Shown: positions 1 to 7,736, counted from the stretch's first letter. The stretch: 18,202 bases of DNA from Methanosarcinales archaeon (GCA_025464275.1 JAODGR010000083.1:1545-19746); one strand, 5' to 3'. Made by a program: numbers and translations. Notes: a model not told the origin generated them from the sequence alone.

Positions 1-1194
1 TCCTGCACTCGTAAGCTTCTCTATCTCACTGTGGCTCTCCACTGGAAACGTCTTCAATGTCGAAACGAAGGTCTCTGGCCTGTCTATGTAATCCATCATA
101 AACAGGTCCATCTTCAGCCTCATGTACCACCACCGGTAGGTATCAAAAGCTTTGAGGTCTTTTCTGCTCACGCCACCGCACATCTGAAACGCCTTATCCC
201 AGTCAAAAGCCACAACTATTCCCTCACCCTTCCCCGTTCTCATATCCTCTCGAATGATTATGTTGGCAACGTTCTTCGCCTCTTCTGGAAGCGCTTTCTT
301 CTGCTCCGCGGTTAGCCATTTCACAAATGTCCGCTTATGCCCCACGTTGGTCTCAAAGATTATTATCAGCGCATCATCCTTGCACCATGGTGGAATCGCG
401 ATAATCGTATATTCTCTTCTGGGATTTGGAGATGGGAGTTTCTCTTTCACGTATTCCGCTATCAGATAGCCACTCGTCAGTCCAGGACAGATATGGTCAT
501 GGAGCTCAGCCACTCTGAGGAAATCATTCGGTAAACCTTTCGCCCAGACATTACACACCGTAATCAGGCTGAATTCGTTCCCACCAAACACCTTCGCAAC
601 CATCTTCTCCTGCCATGCCTCTGGGTTGCCGAGGAGCTTATCCGCATCTATATTCTCTCTCGCAATCCGTGTGAATATCTCCTCATCCGTGAGTTTCATG
701 AAATCGCTTAAAGCAGCTCCCCTATCTGTCTCCTCTCTCTCCAGATAGGTTTTAAGAATCCTGCTACTGGCTTCGAGATAAATACAATCTTTGCTCTCTT
801 TGTCGAAGAATGCGAACCACAGGGGGGCATTATAGGGCTTATGCACGTTTATCAAGTTCCCTCTACCTCGTGAGGCACCACTGGTTAGCATTACGCCATC
901 AAGTGCTTTTTCCGTGGTATACTCCCCTATCATGGGCACATATCCCGCATCTGTCAGTACCAGGATGTTAGAATCCCCTTTGCTAAATTGCAATTCCTTC
1001 ATCGCCCTATCTGCCGCTTTAAACCCCACTAAATCCAGCACCGAGAGTTCATCTTCTCCAACAAAGTCAACCAGCGGCTCTAACTCCGGATACTCACTCA
1101 CTATACTCTCCTGTGCCGATGCCGAACTCACTACAGCCAGTACAGCCACTATCCATAATGCCATGACCGCCACAGCCAGTTGCTCTTTCTTCAT
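1..1194 (-). CDS. Exported tandem FmdE-domain protein (3' end cut off by the window edge)
   Basis: The reading frame is open for 398 codons, from the ATG at 1194 to the window edge, with no stop reached. A strong Shine-Dalgarno (aggaggt, 1204-1210) lies 9 bases upstream of the ATG. Residues 1-27 form a signal peptide (KK, hydrophobic core, SASA-Q cleavage-like site), so the product is probably exported. Residues about 225-345 resemble the FmdE family (subunit E of formylmethanofuran dehydrogenase), with HDHICPGLTSGY at 232-243 matching the family's HGHxCPG signature and PPWCKDDAL at 268-276 carrying a second Cys. Residues about 50-145 align by eye to the same fold (GFKAADRAM, then ILVLTDAG, then GRGNLI and FAFFDKES) but lack HGHxCPG and its cysteines. 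The protein is therefore probably a tandem FmdE with a degenerate first copy. An exported protein is unlikely to be part of the cytoplasmic Fwd/Fmd enzyme; its true role is unknown. Family assignment is fairly sure, function is not. Confidence 0.8.
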   Translation of the reverse strand, partial: MKKEQLAVAVMALWIVAVLAVVSSASAQESIVSEYPELEPLVDFVGEDELSVLDLVGFKAADRAMKELQFSKGDSNILVLTDAGYVPMIGEYTTEKALDGVMLTSGASRGRGNLINVHKPYNAPLWFAFFDKESKDCIYLEASSRILKTYLEREETDRGAALSDFMKLTDEEIFTRIARENIDADKLLGNPEAWQEKMVAKVFGGNEFSLITVCNVWAKGLPNDFLRVAELHDHICPGLTSGYLIAEYVKEKLPSPNPRREYTIIAIPPWCKDDALIIIFETNVGHKRTFVKWLTAEQKKALPEEAKNVANIIIREDMRTGKGEGIVVAFDWDKAFQMCGGVSRKDLKAFDTYRWWYMRLKMDLFMMDYIDRPETFVSTLKTFPVESHSEIEKLTSAG

Positions 1195-1328
1195 CTCTTT
1201 TTTACCTCCTATTTCCTTTTCCTTAATATCTAATCTCACAATCTAATATCAATATCCATATCCTTGCTATTTAAAATAATTTTGGTGTTACAATTCACTG
1301 ACTGCGGCATAGCAACGCCGAGTCGTTA
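1195..1328 (-). promoter_or_regulatory. Upstream region of the FmdE-like gene with TATA-like box
   Basis: On the minus strand a TATA-like box, TATTTTAAATAG, sits at 1267-1278. It would place a start site near 1240-1250 and give a leader of about 50 bases before the Shine-Dalgarno at 1204-1210. The small inverted repeat CGGC/GCCG at 1305-1320, just downstream of the tRNA, could form a weak hairpin between the two transcripts. These are motif resemblances only. Confidence 0.35.
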
Positions 1329-1401
1329 CGGAGCCGCTGGGATTTGAACCCAGGTCATCGGGTCCGAAGCCCGAAGGGATAGTCCGCTACCACACGACTC
1401 C
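1329..1401 (-). tRNA. tRNA-Arg (anticodon TCG)
   Basis: The minus strand folds as a 73-nt tRNA. Acceptor GGAGTCG (1395-1401) pairs with CGGCTCC (1330-1336) with one G-T wobble, and the discriminator G is at 1329. The anticodon stem is TCGGG/CCCGA around the loop CTTCGGA, with T33 and anticodon TCG at 1365-1367, reading CGA arginine codons. The T arm is CTGGG-TTCAAAT-CCCAG. The D stem is short, with two clear G-C pairs, as often seen in archaea. No CCA is encoded and no intron is seen. AT-rich DNA just upstream (about 1423-1437) contains a TATA-like stretch. Confidence 0.88.
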
Positions 1402-1489
1402 TGATTGCTTCTACGTGTTATTCATTATTTATTATTGGGTTGAGCTATTATAAAATAAAAAATAAGGAGGAGATAACCGTACGCGGTGG
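1402..1489 (-). terminator. T-rich stretch downstream of the phosphoribosyltransferase, upstream of the tRNA
   Basis: Reading the minus strand after the stop codon at 1490-1492, there is a run of T-rich sequence (about 1445-1466, including TTATTTTTTATTTTAT). Archaeal terminators are typically such T tracts. The same AT-rich block continues to about 1437 and may supply the TATA box of the tRNA gene. No strong hairpin is visible. Confidence 0.4.
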
Positions 1490-2185
1490 CTATTGCATGA
1501 CCCAGAAGACCACCTCTCTGCCATCCTCCTCACTCCTCTCCTGCCTGACTTTACCATGAAACTCCATATTCGAGAGCACCTCTCGCAGTAGATGATAAGG
1601 TATGTATAAATCGTACTCCTCCTTCATCGCATCCCTTATACCATCCAGATCCACCTTGCCACCCCTCTTTACCATCAGCTTCTCCATCAACTGCATTATA
1701 TCCTCATGCACACTCCATGGATAGATAATCCAGCGCCATTCGGTCATCAGCTCACCATAGAAATCGGGTATGAAAGGTGAAGAGGTTTTATGATGCATGG
1801 TAGCAGTCTTTACATCCGCAGGTTCAAATCTTCTCACATATTCCAGTGCACATCTTATGCTATCTCCGGTATCAGTCACGTCATCCGCGATCAATACTCG
1901 CCTCCCTCTCAGCTTCTGCTGCTCTACACTACCAAACCCGGATTTCAGCTCTGCAGCGCCGGTAACCGTAGCGGTAACGCCCCAGTGCTCCATCTTCAAG
2001 CTGAGCAGCTCCCTCACCAAGAAGAAATCACACAGCACACGTGCCAAATACCAGCCACCACGCGCTATTCCCACAACCACCTCCGGTATGAACCCCGATG
2101 ACCTCATACGCTCGCCCACATCCATTGCAAGCTCGTATGCATAACCCCAGTCAACAAACAGGCATGTGAATTTTTCTTTTCCCAT
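1490..2185 (-). CDS. Phosphoribosyltransferase, hypoxanthine/xanthine-guanine type, with C-terminal extension
   Basis: This 231-residue type I phosphoribosyltransferase probably joins a purine base to PRPP in purine salvage. The PRPP-binding loop VLIADDVTDTGDS is at 97-109, and the N-terminal pyrophosphate loop GIARGG is at 39-44. The WRWIIYPWSVHED stretch (150-162) is the hood-like segment common in archaeal and bacterial xanthine/guanine enzymes. Residues about 163-231 lie beyond the usual catalytic core and look like a small helical, perhaps winged-helix, domain (see findings). The ATG at 2185 is chosen; a GTG codon at 2188 directly before it is an alternative. A purine-rich Shine-Dalgarno (GGGGGAGGG) lies just upstream. 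The substrate base cannot be read from the sequence. The gene stands alone and is divergent from the M20 peptidase gene. Confidence 0.85.
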   Translation of the reverse strand: MGKEKFTCLFVDWGYAYELAMDVGERMRSSGFIPEVVVGIARGGWYLARVLCDFFLVRELLSLKMEHWGVTATVTGAAELKSGFGSVEQQKLRGRRVLIADDVTDTGDSIRCALEYVRRFEPADVKTATMHHKTSSPFIPDFYGELMTEWRWIIYPWSVHEDIMQLMEKLMVKRGGKVDLDGIRDAMKEEYDLYIPYHLLREVLSNMEFHGKVRQERSEEDGREVVFWVMQ

Positions 2186-2188
2186 CAC

Positions 2189-2334
2189 CCTCCCCCACTT
2201 GGGTCAATCAGGTTAATTCTATTAATAAAAGATAAAAGTAAGTAATAAAGAAAAGAAAAGCACGCTATTTCTATTAATGGATATTTATTGATGGTGAGTA
2301 GTGATAGTGATTGTTGAGGAGGGCATAGGGTTAT
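2189..2334. promoter_or_regulatory. Divergent promoter region between the phosphoribosyltransferase and M20 peptidase genes
   Basis: This AT-rich intergenic block serves two divergent genes. On the minus strand TTTTATTAA (2222-2230) lies about 40 bases before the phosphoribosyltransferase ATG. On the plus strand ATATTTATTG (2281-2290) lies about 50 bases before the peptidase ATG. A Shine-Dalgarno AGGAGGG is at 2317-2323, 11 bases before that start. The boxes are TATA-like by eye only. Confidence 0.4.
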
Positions 2335-3636
2335 ATGGAACCAGAGGATAGGGAACTGGACGAACTGGTAGAGGAGAAAGAGGATGAATTGATGGAATAT
2401 CTCAGTGGACTGGTGAGCATACCCACGTTCGTACCGCCGGGTGAGAACTATGGCGAAATTATAGACTGGCTTATACCCCTGTTTAACGATTTCGGATTCC
2501 GATGTGAGAGGATAGAGATACCGGAGGATGATAAGAAACTCTCAGTGATGCGGGAGGAGGTAGAAGGGCTGAGAGGTGAGCGTGTGAATCTCCTTGCCAT
2601 CGCTGACTCTGGTGGTACTGGCGGAACGAGTAAGGGCAAGGCGGAGACGCTCGATGTATATACACATCTGGATGTCGTACCGCCGGGCGAGGGCTGGAGC
2701 ACTCCTCCATTCGCCACGGTACGCAAAGGTAACAGGATATACGGTCGCGGCGTTGCTGACTCCAAGGGCAGTGTTGCAGCACTCTTAACAGCACTGAGCA
2801 TAATGAGAGAGCATCACCTCCACAGCCGGTATAATCTACACGTTGCTCTGACCACCGATGAGGAGATAGGGATATACTCCGGTCTATGCTATTTCGCAGA
2901 CAGAGGGCTCCTCAGGGGTGATTATCTACTCTGTATGGACGGGGATAACGAGGGTATCTGTGTAGCAACCAATGGAGTGATGAACTGGGAGATAAGAGTG
3001 AACGGGAAATCGTGCCACAGCTCCATACCTTTCATGGGTGTGAATGCGATAGAGAGCGCGAAGCTGGTGATGGATGAGTTAGAGCACCTGAAGGAGCGAG
3101 TGGAGAGTCGCGAATCGGGAGTACCATGCAGCCCTCTTATCACCCGGATGACGGGGCAGCGGCATATAAAACCCATCTTCAATCTCACAATGATCAACGG
3201 TGGTGTAAAGGAGAATATTATACCGCCGAGCTGTACTCTCCGCGGTGATCGACGCTATATCCCGGAAGAGAATGAGGCAGAGGTGATGAAGGAGCTTGAA
3301 GATGCCTTGATGCGACTGAAATCGGAGCATAACCTCGATTTTGAACTCCACTGCCATCCTGGTTATCCCCCCATGTACACCAGCCCGGACACAGGGTGGG
3401 TGAAAGAGGTTCAGGCTGCCGCTTCCGCTGCCTTTGGCGTTCATATGCCGATAACAGGTGTCCAGGGCGGTCTGGATGTTGCATATGCAGTCCAGAAGAC
3501 CGGGCAGCCGGTATGCGCTTTTGGGGTCGGGAGTTCCATGGAGAGCAATGCACATGGGGCAGACGAAAATATCAGGATAGAAGATTTGAAAGATTATGTC
3601 AAGTTCCTGGTGCTCCTGCTCCGTGAGGGTGAATGA
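2335..3636 (+). CDS. M20 family metallopeptidase (dipeptidase/deacylase-like)
   Basis: This 433-residue cytoplasmic hydrolase belongs to the M20 family (PepV, ArgE/DapE, carnosinase relatives), which uses two metal ions to cut dipeptides or N-acyl amino acids. The ligand set is complete: H111 and D113 in YTHLDVVPPGEG, D142 in GRGVADSKGS, the acid pair E176-E177 in TTDEEIG, D202 in CMDGDNEG and H407 in ESNAHGADE. Residues about 210-330 form the lid/dimerisation insert. A short Gly/Thr-rich stretch, SGGTGGT, lies at 102-108. There is no signal peptide. The start is supported by AGGAGGG 11 bases upstream. The 3' end overlaps the convergent ATPase gene by 38 bases. Family is certain; the natural substrate (dipeptide, acyl-amino acid or a dap intermediate) is not determinable. 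Confidence 0.9.
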   Translation: MEPEDRELDELVEEKEDELMEYLSGLVSIPTFVPPGENYGEIIDWLIPLFNDFGFRCERIEIPEDDKKLSVMREEVEGLRGERVNLLAIADSGGTGGTSKGKAETLDVYTHLDVVPPGEGWSTPPFATVRKGNRIYGRGVADSKGSVAALLTALSIMREHHLHSRYNLHVALTTDEEIGIYSGLCYFADRGLLRGDYLLCMDGDNEGICVATNGVMNWEIRVNGKSCHSSIPFMGVNAIESAKLVMDELEHLKERVESRESGVPCSPLITRMTGQRHIKPIFNLTMINGGVKENIIPPSCTLRGDRRYIPEENEAEVMKELEDALMRLKSEHNLDFELHCHPGYPPMYTSPDTGWVKEVQAAASAAFGVHMPITGVQGGLDVAYAVQKTGQPVCAFGVGSSMESNAHGADENIRIEDLKDYVKFLVLLLREGE

Positions 3637-6379
3637 CCAGTGCCTTCCACGCCTCCACCGCGAGAAGGATTGTGATACCCGTAGCGAGTGCAATGCACCA
3701 GTCCGTACCACTTAAGGGGACGGTATGGAAAAACCGACCGGTGAAGGGGACCTGTATCGCCACACACGTCATGAGCAGTGAGCCCATCACGCCCGCTATC
3801 AACCACTTATTGTGCCCCATGGTCAGCAAAGAATGCCTGTCAGAGCGGCAATTGAACGCATTGAAGATCTCATACAGGATAAACGTCGCGAACACCATCG
3901 TTTGCACCTTCTCACTCCCTCTTCCATACCATGAGAGGTATCGGAAGAAGACCAACATGCACCCCGCTGATATCACCGCAGACATCAGTATGAGCAATTG
4001 AACCATTCTGTGCGTGAATACTCGCTCCTTCGGGTCCCTCGGCGGTCTCGCCATTATATCACGCTCAGCCGGCTCGATACCCAATCCCATTGCTGGCAGG
4101 TCCTCTATCACCAGATTCGCCCACAATATCTGGATTGCAACAAGCGGGAAAAGGGGTATACCGAGGGTGAAGAGCCCAAACAGGAATGCACCACCCAGGA
4201 GAGAGACCTCCGCGAATGCATAGGAGAGTACATAGGTGAGGTACTTCCTCATGTTGTCATATATCGCTCTGCCTTCCCTTATTGCACCCACAATGGTCGC
4301 GAAGTTGTCGTCCACCAGAATCATATCTGATGCCTCCTTCGCCACGTCGGTGCCCGAATTCATCGCTATACCCACATCACTCACCTTCAATGCCGGTGCA
4401 TCGTTTATCCCGTCACCGGTCATCGCGACCACATGCCCTCGCCTCCTCAATGCATTCACGATTCGCAATTTATGCGCCGGCGAGACCCTCGAATAGACCA
4501 CTATGCTCTCCACACGATTATCAAGCTCCTCTTCACTCATTCGCTCCAGTTCTGCACCGGTCATTACTCCCTCCTCACGGTTATGCCCGCTGCTGAGTAT
4601 CCCAAGCTCCTTTGCAACTGCCACTGCCGTTAGTTTATGGTCGCCGGTGATCATAATGGGCTTTATTCCCGCATGCTTACAATCTGCAATCGCTTCTCTC
4701 ACCTCCTCCCTCGGTGGATCGCTTATTCCAAACAGCCCGGCAAAGACGAGCTCCTTCTCCAGCTCCTCTGCTGTACACTCATGCTCATACTCATGCTCAT
4801 ATTCCACGGGTAGCTCTCTGTACGCAACTGCGATCACACGTAAGCCTTCTGATGCCATCTTATCGCTTATATCCAGCACCTCCCTCCTCAGCGCATCTGT
4901 CAGCGGCACCGGCATGGAGTTGCGATGGATGGCAGTGGAAAGTTGAAGCAGTACTTCGGGTGCACCCTTCACGTATGCCACCATTTTATCTCCGCCGTGA
5001 ACGTGAAGGAGATGAATGGTGCTCATCCGCTTCCTCTCTCGTTCAAACGGTATCTCACCCACTCGCGGGAATTTCTTCTCCAGTTCTCCCTTATCCATAC
5101 CCGCTTCAGCCGCTGCTATCACCAGCGCGTTCTCCGTTGGTTCACCACTCACCTCATACTCCCCGGCTTCATTTACACCTATCAGCTGAGAATCGTTACA
5201 CAGTGCAGCGATTTGAAGTGCCACTCTCAGGTCGTGGCTTTGCATCACCCTCCCCATCCCCATCCCCATCCCGGCTTCCAGCTCTGCACCACCTGCATAC
5301 ACCCTCCGAACTCTCATCTCGTTCTTCGTCAGTGTACCTGTTTTATCTGTGCAAATGGCGGTTATACAGCCCAGGGTCTCAACAGCCGAGAGCTTCCTCA
5401 CTATCGCATTCCGCTTCGCCATCCGCTGCACGCCTAATGCAAAGGTCCCGGTGATGATGAGTGGCAACGTCTCCGGTACTATCGCCACTGCAAGGCTTAT
5501 ACTCCATAAGAGCATCTCCAGAACTGAAACCTCGCTTAGCACACCAAGCAGGAAGAGAGTCGAGCAAATAACCAGATAAGAGATGCTCAGCCACCGTCCA
5601 ATCTCTCCTATCCGTCTCTTCAACGGTGTCTCATCCTCCGCTGCACCTGCACCTGTACCTGTACCTGCACCTCCACTGCTAAGCATCTGTGCTATCTTTC
5701 CGAGCTCTGTTCGCATACCCGTTGCGCACACCACTCCTTTACCCCTCCCATACGTCACTGTCGTCCCCGAATAGACCATATCCGTCCTATCACCGAGCTC
5801 CACATCTTTACTAACCGCTGTCACGTCCTTCTTCACCGGCTGTGATTCTCCTGTCAGCAAAGATTCATCAACCTCAAGATTCACCACCTCTATCAACCTC
5901 GCATCCGCAGTTATTCGATCCCCCGCACGTATAACCAGGATATCACCCGGCACTATCTCCTTCGACGGTATCCTCCTCTCCCGCCCTTCCCTTATAACGG
6001 TGGCAGTGGGTGAAGCCATCTCCTTCAATGCTTCTATCGCCTTCTCAGACCTGAACTCGAAGAAGAAGCCCAGTGTCACGCATAGTATAACCGCACCAAA
6101 TATCACGGCTGCATCTATTACATTACCGAATACCACTGACATCATCGTGGCAGCCAGGAGAATTATAATGAGGACATTGAACTGAGAGAAGAAGAGCTTC
6201 AGCATAGAAGTCCCCTTATCTTCTGCTATCTCGTTCTTGCCATACTCCTTCTGCCGCCTATTCACCTCCTCTGACGACAGCCCCGCATCGGTGGTCTGTA
6301 GCTTCCGGAAAATTTCATCCTCTCTCATCAAATGCCATAGCTCTTCTTCCTCTTCCATCTCCTCGGGTTCGTCATTCAT
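3599..6379 (-). CDS. P-type cation-transporting ATPase, P2A (SERCA/SPCA-like) type, with altered ion site
   Basis: This 926-residue membrane pump has all P-type marks: actuator TGES (176-179), phosphorylated D345 in DKTGTLT, nucleotide-binding KGAPE (471-475), TGD (578-580), and hinge TGDGINDAP (654-662). The acidic N-terminus (1-30) leads into a standard cation-ATPase N-terminal domain and 10 predicted helices, with six after the hinge. The M4 motif is PETLP (302-306) instead of PEGLP. M5 has SYAFAE (719-724), where SERCA has Asn768 three residues before Glu771. M6 has NLVIEDLP (755-762) where SERCA has NLVTDGLP. Calcium, manganese or another cation is possible. Low-complexity inserts lie at 235-246, 366-376 and 526-534, all encoded by period-6 DNA repeats. 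The start ATG has only a weak Shine-Dalgarno. The 3' end overlaps the M20 gene. Confidence 0.93.
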   Translation of the reverse strand: MNDEPEEMEEEEELWHLMREDEIFRKLQTTDAGLSSEEVNRRQKEYGKNEIAEDKGTSMLKLFFSQFNVLIIILLAATMMSVVFGNVIDAAVIFGAVILCVTLGFFFEFRSEKAIEALKEMASPTATVIREGRERRIPSKEIVPGDILVIRAGDRITADARLIEVVNLEVDESLLTGESQPVKKDVTAVSKDVELGDRTDMVYSGTTVTYGRGKGVVCATGMRTELGKIAQMLSSGGAGTGTGAGAAEDETPLKRRIGEIGRWLSISYLVICSTLFLLGVLSEVSVLEMLLWSISLAVAIVPETLPLIITGTFALGVQRMAKRNAIVRKLSAVETLGCITAICTDKTGTLTKNEMRVRRVYAGGAELEAGMGMGMGRVMQSHDLRVALQIAALCNDSQLIGVNEAGEYEVSGEPTENALVIAAAEAGMDKGELEKKFPRVGEIPFERERKRMSTIHLLHVHGGDKMVAYVKGAPEVLLQLSTAIHRNSMPVPLTDALRREVLDISDKMASEGLRVIAVAYRELPVEYEHEYEHECTAEELEKELVFAGLFGISDPPREEVREAIADCKHAGIKPIMITGDHKLTAVAVAKELGILSSGHNREEGVMTGAELERMSEEELDNRVESIVVYSRVSPAHKLRIVNALRRRGHVVAMTGDGINDAPALKVSDVGIAMNSGTDVAKEASDMILVDDNFATIVGAIREGRAIYDNMRKYLTYVLSYAFAEVSLLGGAFLFGLFTLGIPLFPLVAIQILWANLVIEDLPAMGLGIEPAERDIMARPPRDPKERVFTHRMVQLLILMSAVISAGCMLVFFRYLSWYGRGSEKVQTMVFATFILYEIFNAFNCRSDRHSLLTMGHNKWLIAGVMGSLLMTCVAIQVPFTGRFFHTVPLSGTDWCIALATGITILLAVEAWKALVIHPHGAGAPGT
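4777..4800 (-). repeat. Two perfect 12-bp tandem units inside the ATPase gene
   Basis: ACTCATGCTCAT is present twice in perfect tandem on the plus strand and encodes EYEHEYEHE (residues 526-534) in the nucleotide-binding domain. The copy number is a multiple of 3 bases, so the frame is kept. Confidence 0.85.
5252..5272 (-). repeat. Hexanucleotide repeat (CCCCAT) inside the ATPase gene
   Basis: Three full copies plus half a copy of CCCCAT on the plus strand encode the alternating Gly-Met run at residues 370-376. Confidence 0.85.
5645..5668 (-). repeat. Hexanucleotide repeat (ACCTGY) inside the ATPase gene
   Basis: Four tandem units, ACCTGC/ACCTGT, encode the GTGTGAGA-type run at about residues 238-246, in the linker after the actuator domain. 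A related, imperfect unit flanks each side. Confidence 0.85.
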
Positions 6380-6492
6380 CAGGTCCCTTAATCTATCATC
6401 TATCAGAATATGCCCTCAAGATGAAGATTATAGGATTATGATTATGAGGAGGTAAGGAGTTTTTAAAAGCCAAGCCAGGATAAGATGGTGTG
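6380..6492. promoter_or_regulatory. Divergent promoter region between the ATPase and chorismate lyase genes
   Basis: TTTTTAAAA (6460-6468) on the plus strand is a good archaeal TATA-like box centred about 29 bases before the ATG at 6493. This suggests a nearly leaderless chorismate lyase mRNA. On the minus strand CCTATAATC (about 6427-6435) lies about 50 bases before the ATPase start. By eye only. Confidence 0.45.
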
Positions 6493-7101
6493 ATGTATAA
6501 TTCCAGGCATTCCAGGCGAGCAGCGATAGAGGAGAAGATATGGGAGCTCAGCAGACTCCACGGTCTGCTACCTCTTCATAGAGTGCTGCTCGGTCATGAT
6601 GGCTCCATGACAACGCTGCTGGAACTGATAGTATGCAGTGGGGTCACACTTACTACAATCAGGCAATCGGTGGTGCCATGCCCGGAAGGAGCAGCGGAAT
6701 TACTCGATGTGGAGGCTGGGACACCGGTAAACGAGCGTGAGATACTCATAACCACCGCCACGGTGAGAGGCACGCCACTCCTATATGCACGCTCCTACAC
6801 ACCACTATCGAGATTGAAGCCGGAGTTCAAAACAGACCTGATGAAGGCGGATATACCGATAGGCAGGATACTGGAGAAGTATAGAATAGAAGCACGGAGG
6901 GAGATACTGGATGTGGGCTACCTGGAGAGTGAGCCCCGGCTGGAGGCACTATTGCAGTGCTCCGCACCCTTCCTGTGGCGTTTATACAATATCATCACCC
7001 GGGGTGAAGTACTGATAACAGTGAAGGAGTACTTCCCTGTTTCGCTATCTCAATCACGTCATCACCGTGACCGTGTCACTCCAGCTCGCTTACAGTACTG
7101 A
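6493..7101 (+). CDS. Chorismate lyase, archaeal DUF98/UbiC-like
   Basis: This protein of 202 residues resembles the archaeal DUF98 family, related to UbiC, which splits chorismate into 4-hydroxybenzoate and pyruvate. In archaea that make methanopterin, 4-hydroxybenzoate is a substrate of beta-RFAP synthase, so a role in tetrahydromethanopterin synthesis is likely. Family-like features are LLGHDGSMTTLLE (33-45), the VNEREI segment (79-84) with an Arg suited to bind chorismate, YARSYTPLSRL (97-107), the IPIGRIL segment, and the closing VKEYFP near residue 183. The start is the ATG at 6493; GTG at 6490 is directly upstream, and a nearby TATA box suggests a very short leader. The 3' end overlaps endonuclease III by 40 bases on the other strand, and the last about 20 residues (SRHHRDR...) are basic and probably unstructured. 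Confidence 0.78.
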   Translation: MYNSRHSRRAAIEEKIWELSRLHGLLPLHRVLLGHDGSMTTLLELIVCSGVTLTTIRQSVVPCPEGAAELLDVEAGTPVNEREILITTATVRGTPLLYARSYTPLSRLKPEFKTDLMKADIPIGRILEKYRIEARREILDVGYLESEPRLEALLQCSAPFLWRLYNIITRGEVLITVKEYFPVSLSQSRHHRDRVTPARLQY

Positions 7102-7736
7102 TACACCGGGCAGATACTGCATCTCGGGCTCACCGGCGTACATATACTCCTACCATGCAGTACGAACAGCTCATTAAGGATTTTCCAGTATCGCTCCGGC
7201 ACTGACCTCCGCAATGCAAACTCGGTCTCATGCGGGTGCCCGGTTGCTACAAGCCCCATACGGTTGGAGACGCGATGTACATGCGTATCCACAGCAATGC
7301 CCGGCTTGTTATACCCGATTGTGAGAACTATATTCGCCGTCTTCCTACCCACACCACTCAGTTTCAGCAGCTCCTCCAGTTCGTCCGGCACGGTGGAATT
7401 GTACTGCTCGACCAGAACGGAGCATATCTCCCTGATCTGCCTCGCCTTCCTGCGGTAGAACCCCACCGGGTAGATTGCTGCTATTATATCATCCATCTGT
7501 AGCTGTAACATCTTCTCCGGCGTATCTGCCAGCTGGAATAGCCGCTCCGCCGCCTTTGAAGTCACCTCATCACGCGTTCTGAGGCTCAATATGCATGAGA
7601 TGAGCGTGCGAAAGGGGTCTCCCCTCGTCGAGGGTGACATCAGTAAAGAGCTCATGGCTTGATATCGCGCCATCAATATCTGTATCACCTTCTCTATCTC
7701 ACTCTCACCACCTTCTCTCTTCAACTTCACCATCAT
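7062..7736 (-). CDS. nth: Endonuclease III (DNA glycosylase/AP lyase)
   Basis: This 224-residue base-excision repair enzyme removes oxidised pyrimidines and cuts at abasic sites. The helix-hairpin-helix LSGVGRKTANIVL (126-138) carries the catalytic Lys132, and the catalytic Asp150 lies in VDTHVHR. The [4Fe-4S] loop is intact: C199, C206, C209 and C215 with spacing C-X6-C-X2-C-X5-C. The LSLRTRDEVT segment (50-59) replaces the bacterial LSAQxTD form, as is common in archaeal and thermophile members. The start overlaps the RaSEA stop as ATGA (7733-7736), so the two genes are probably translationally coupled; a second ATG follows at 7733. It is the last gene of the six-gene run and overlaps the convergent chorismate lyase. 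Confidence 0.95.
   Translation of the reverse strand: MMVKLKREGGESEIEKVIQILMARYQAMSSLLMSPSTRGDPFRTLISCILSLRTRDEVTSKAAERLFQLADTPEKMLQLQMDDIIAAIYPVGFYRRKARQIREICSVLVEQYNSTVPDELEELLKLSGVGRKTANIVLTIGYNKPGIAVDTHVHRVSNRMGLVATGHPHETEFALRRSVPERYWKILNELFVLHGRSICTPVSPRCSICPVYQYCKRAGVTRSR

Noticed and set aside
1..1194. Suspected in-frame stop near 80-95 in the FmdE-like gene (pseudogene)
   Set aside because: Careful re-reading gives KMDLFMMDYIDRPE without a stop; the frame is open to the window edge.
1305..1320. Inverted repeat CGGC/GCCG downstream of the tRNA as a terminator
   Set aside because: Only 4 base pairs with an 8-base loop and no T tract; too weak to call alone.
3079..3711. Minus-strand open frame of about 210 codons opposite the M20 gene
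   Set aside because: No recognisable domain and composition typical of the reverse strand of a coding gene; the plus-strand frame has the full M20 ligand set.
4714..5454. Long plus-strand open frame (about 246 codons) opposite the ATPase gene
   Set aside because: It is rich in Ser, His and Pro and repeats, shows no family motif, and lies antisense to a gene with a complete set of P-type motifs.
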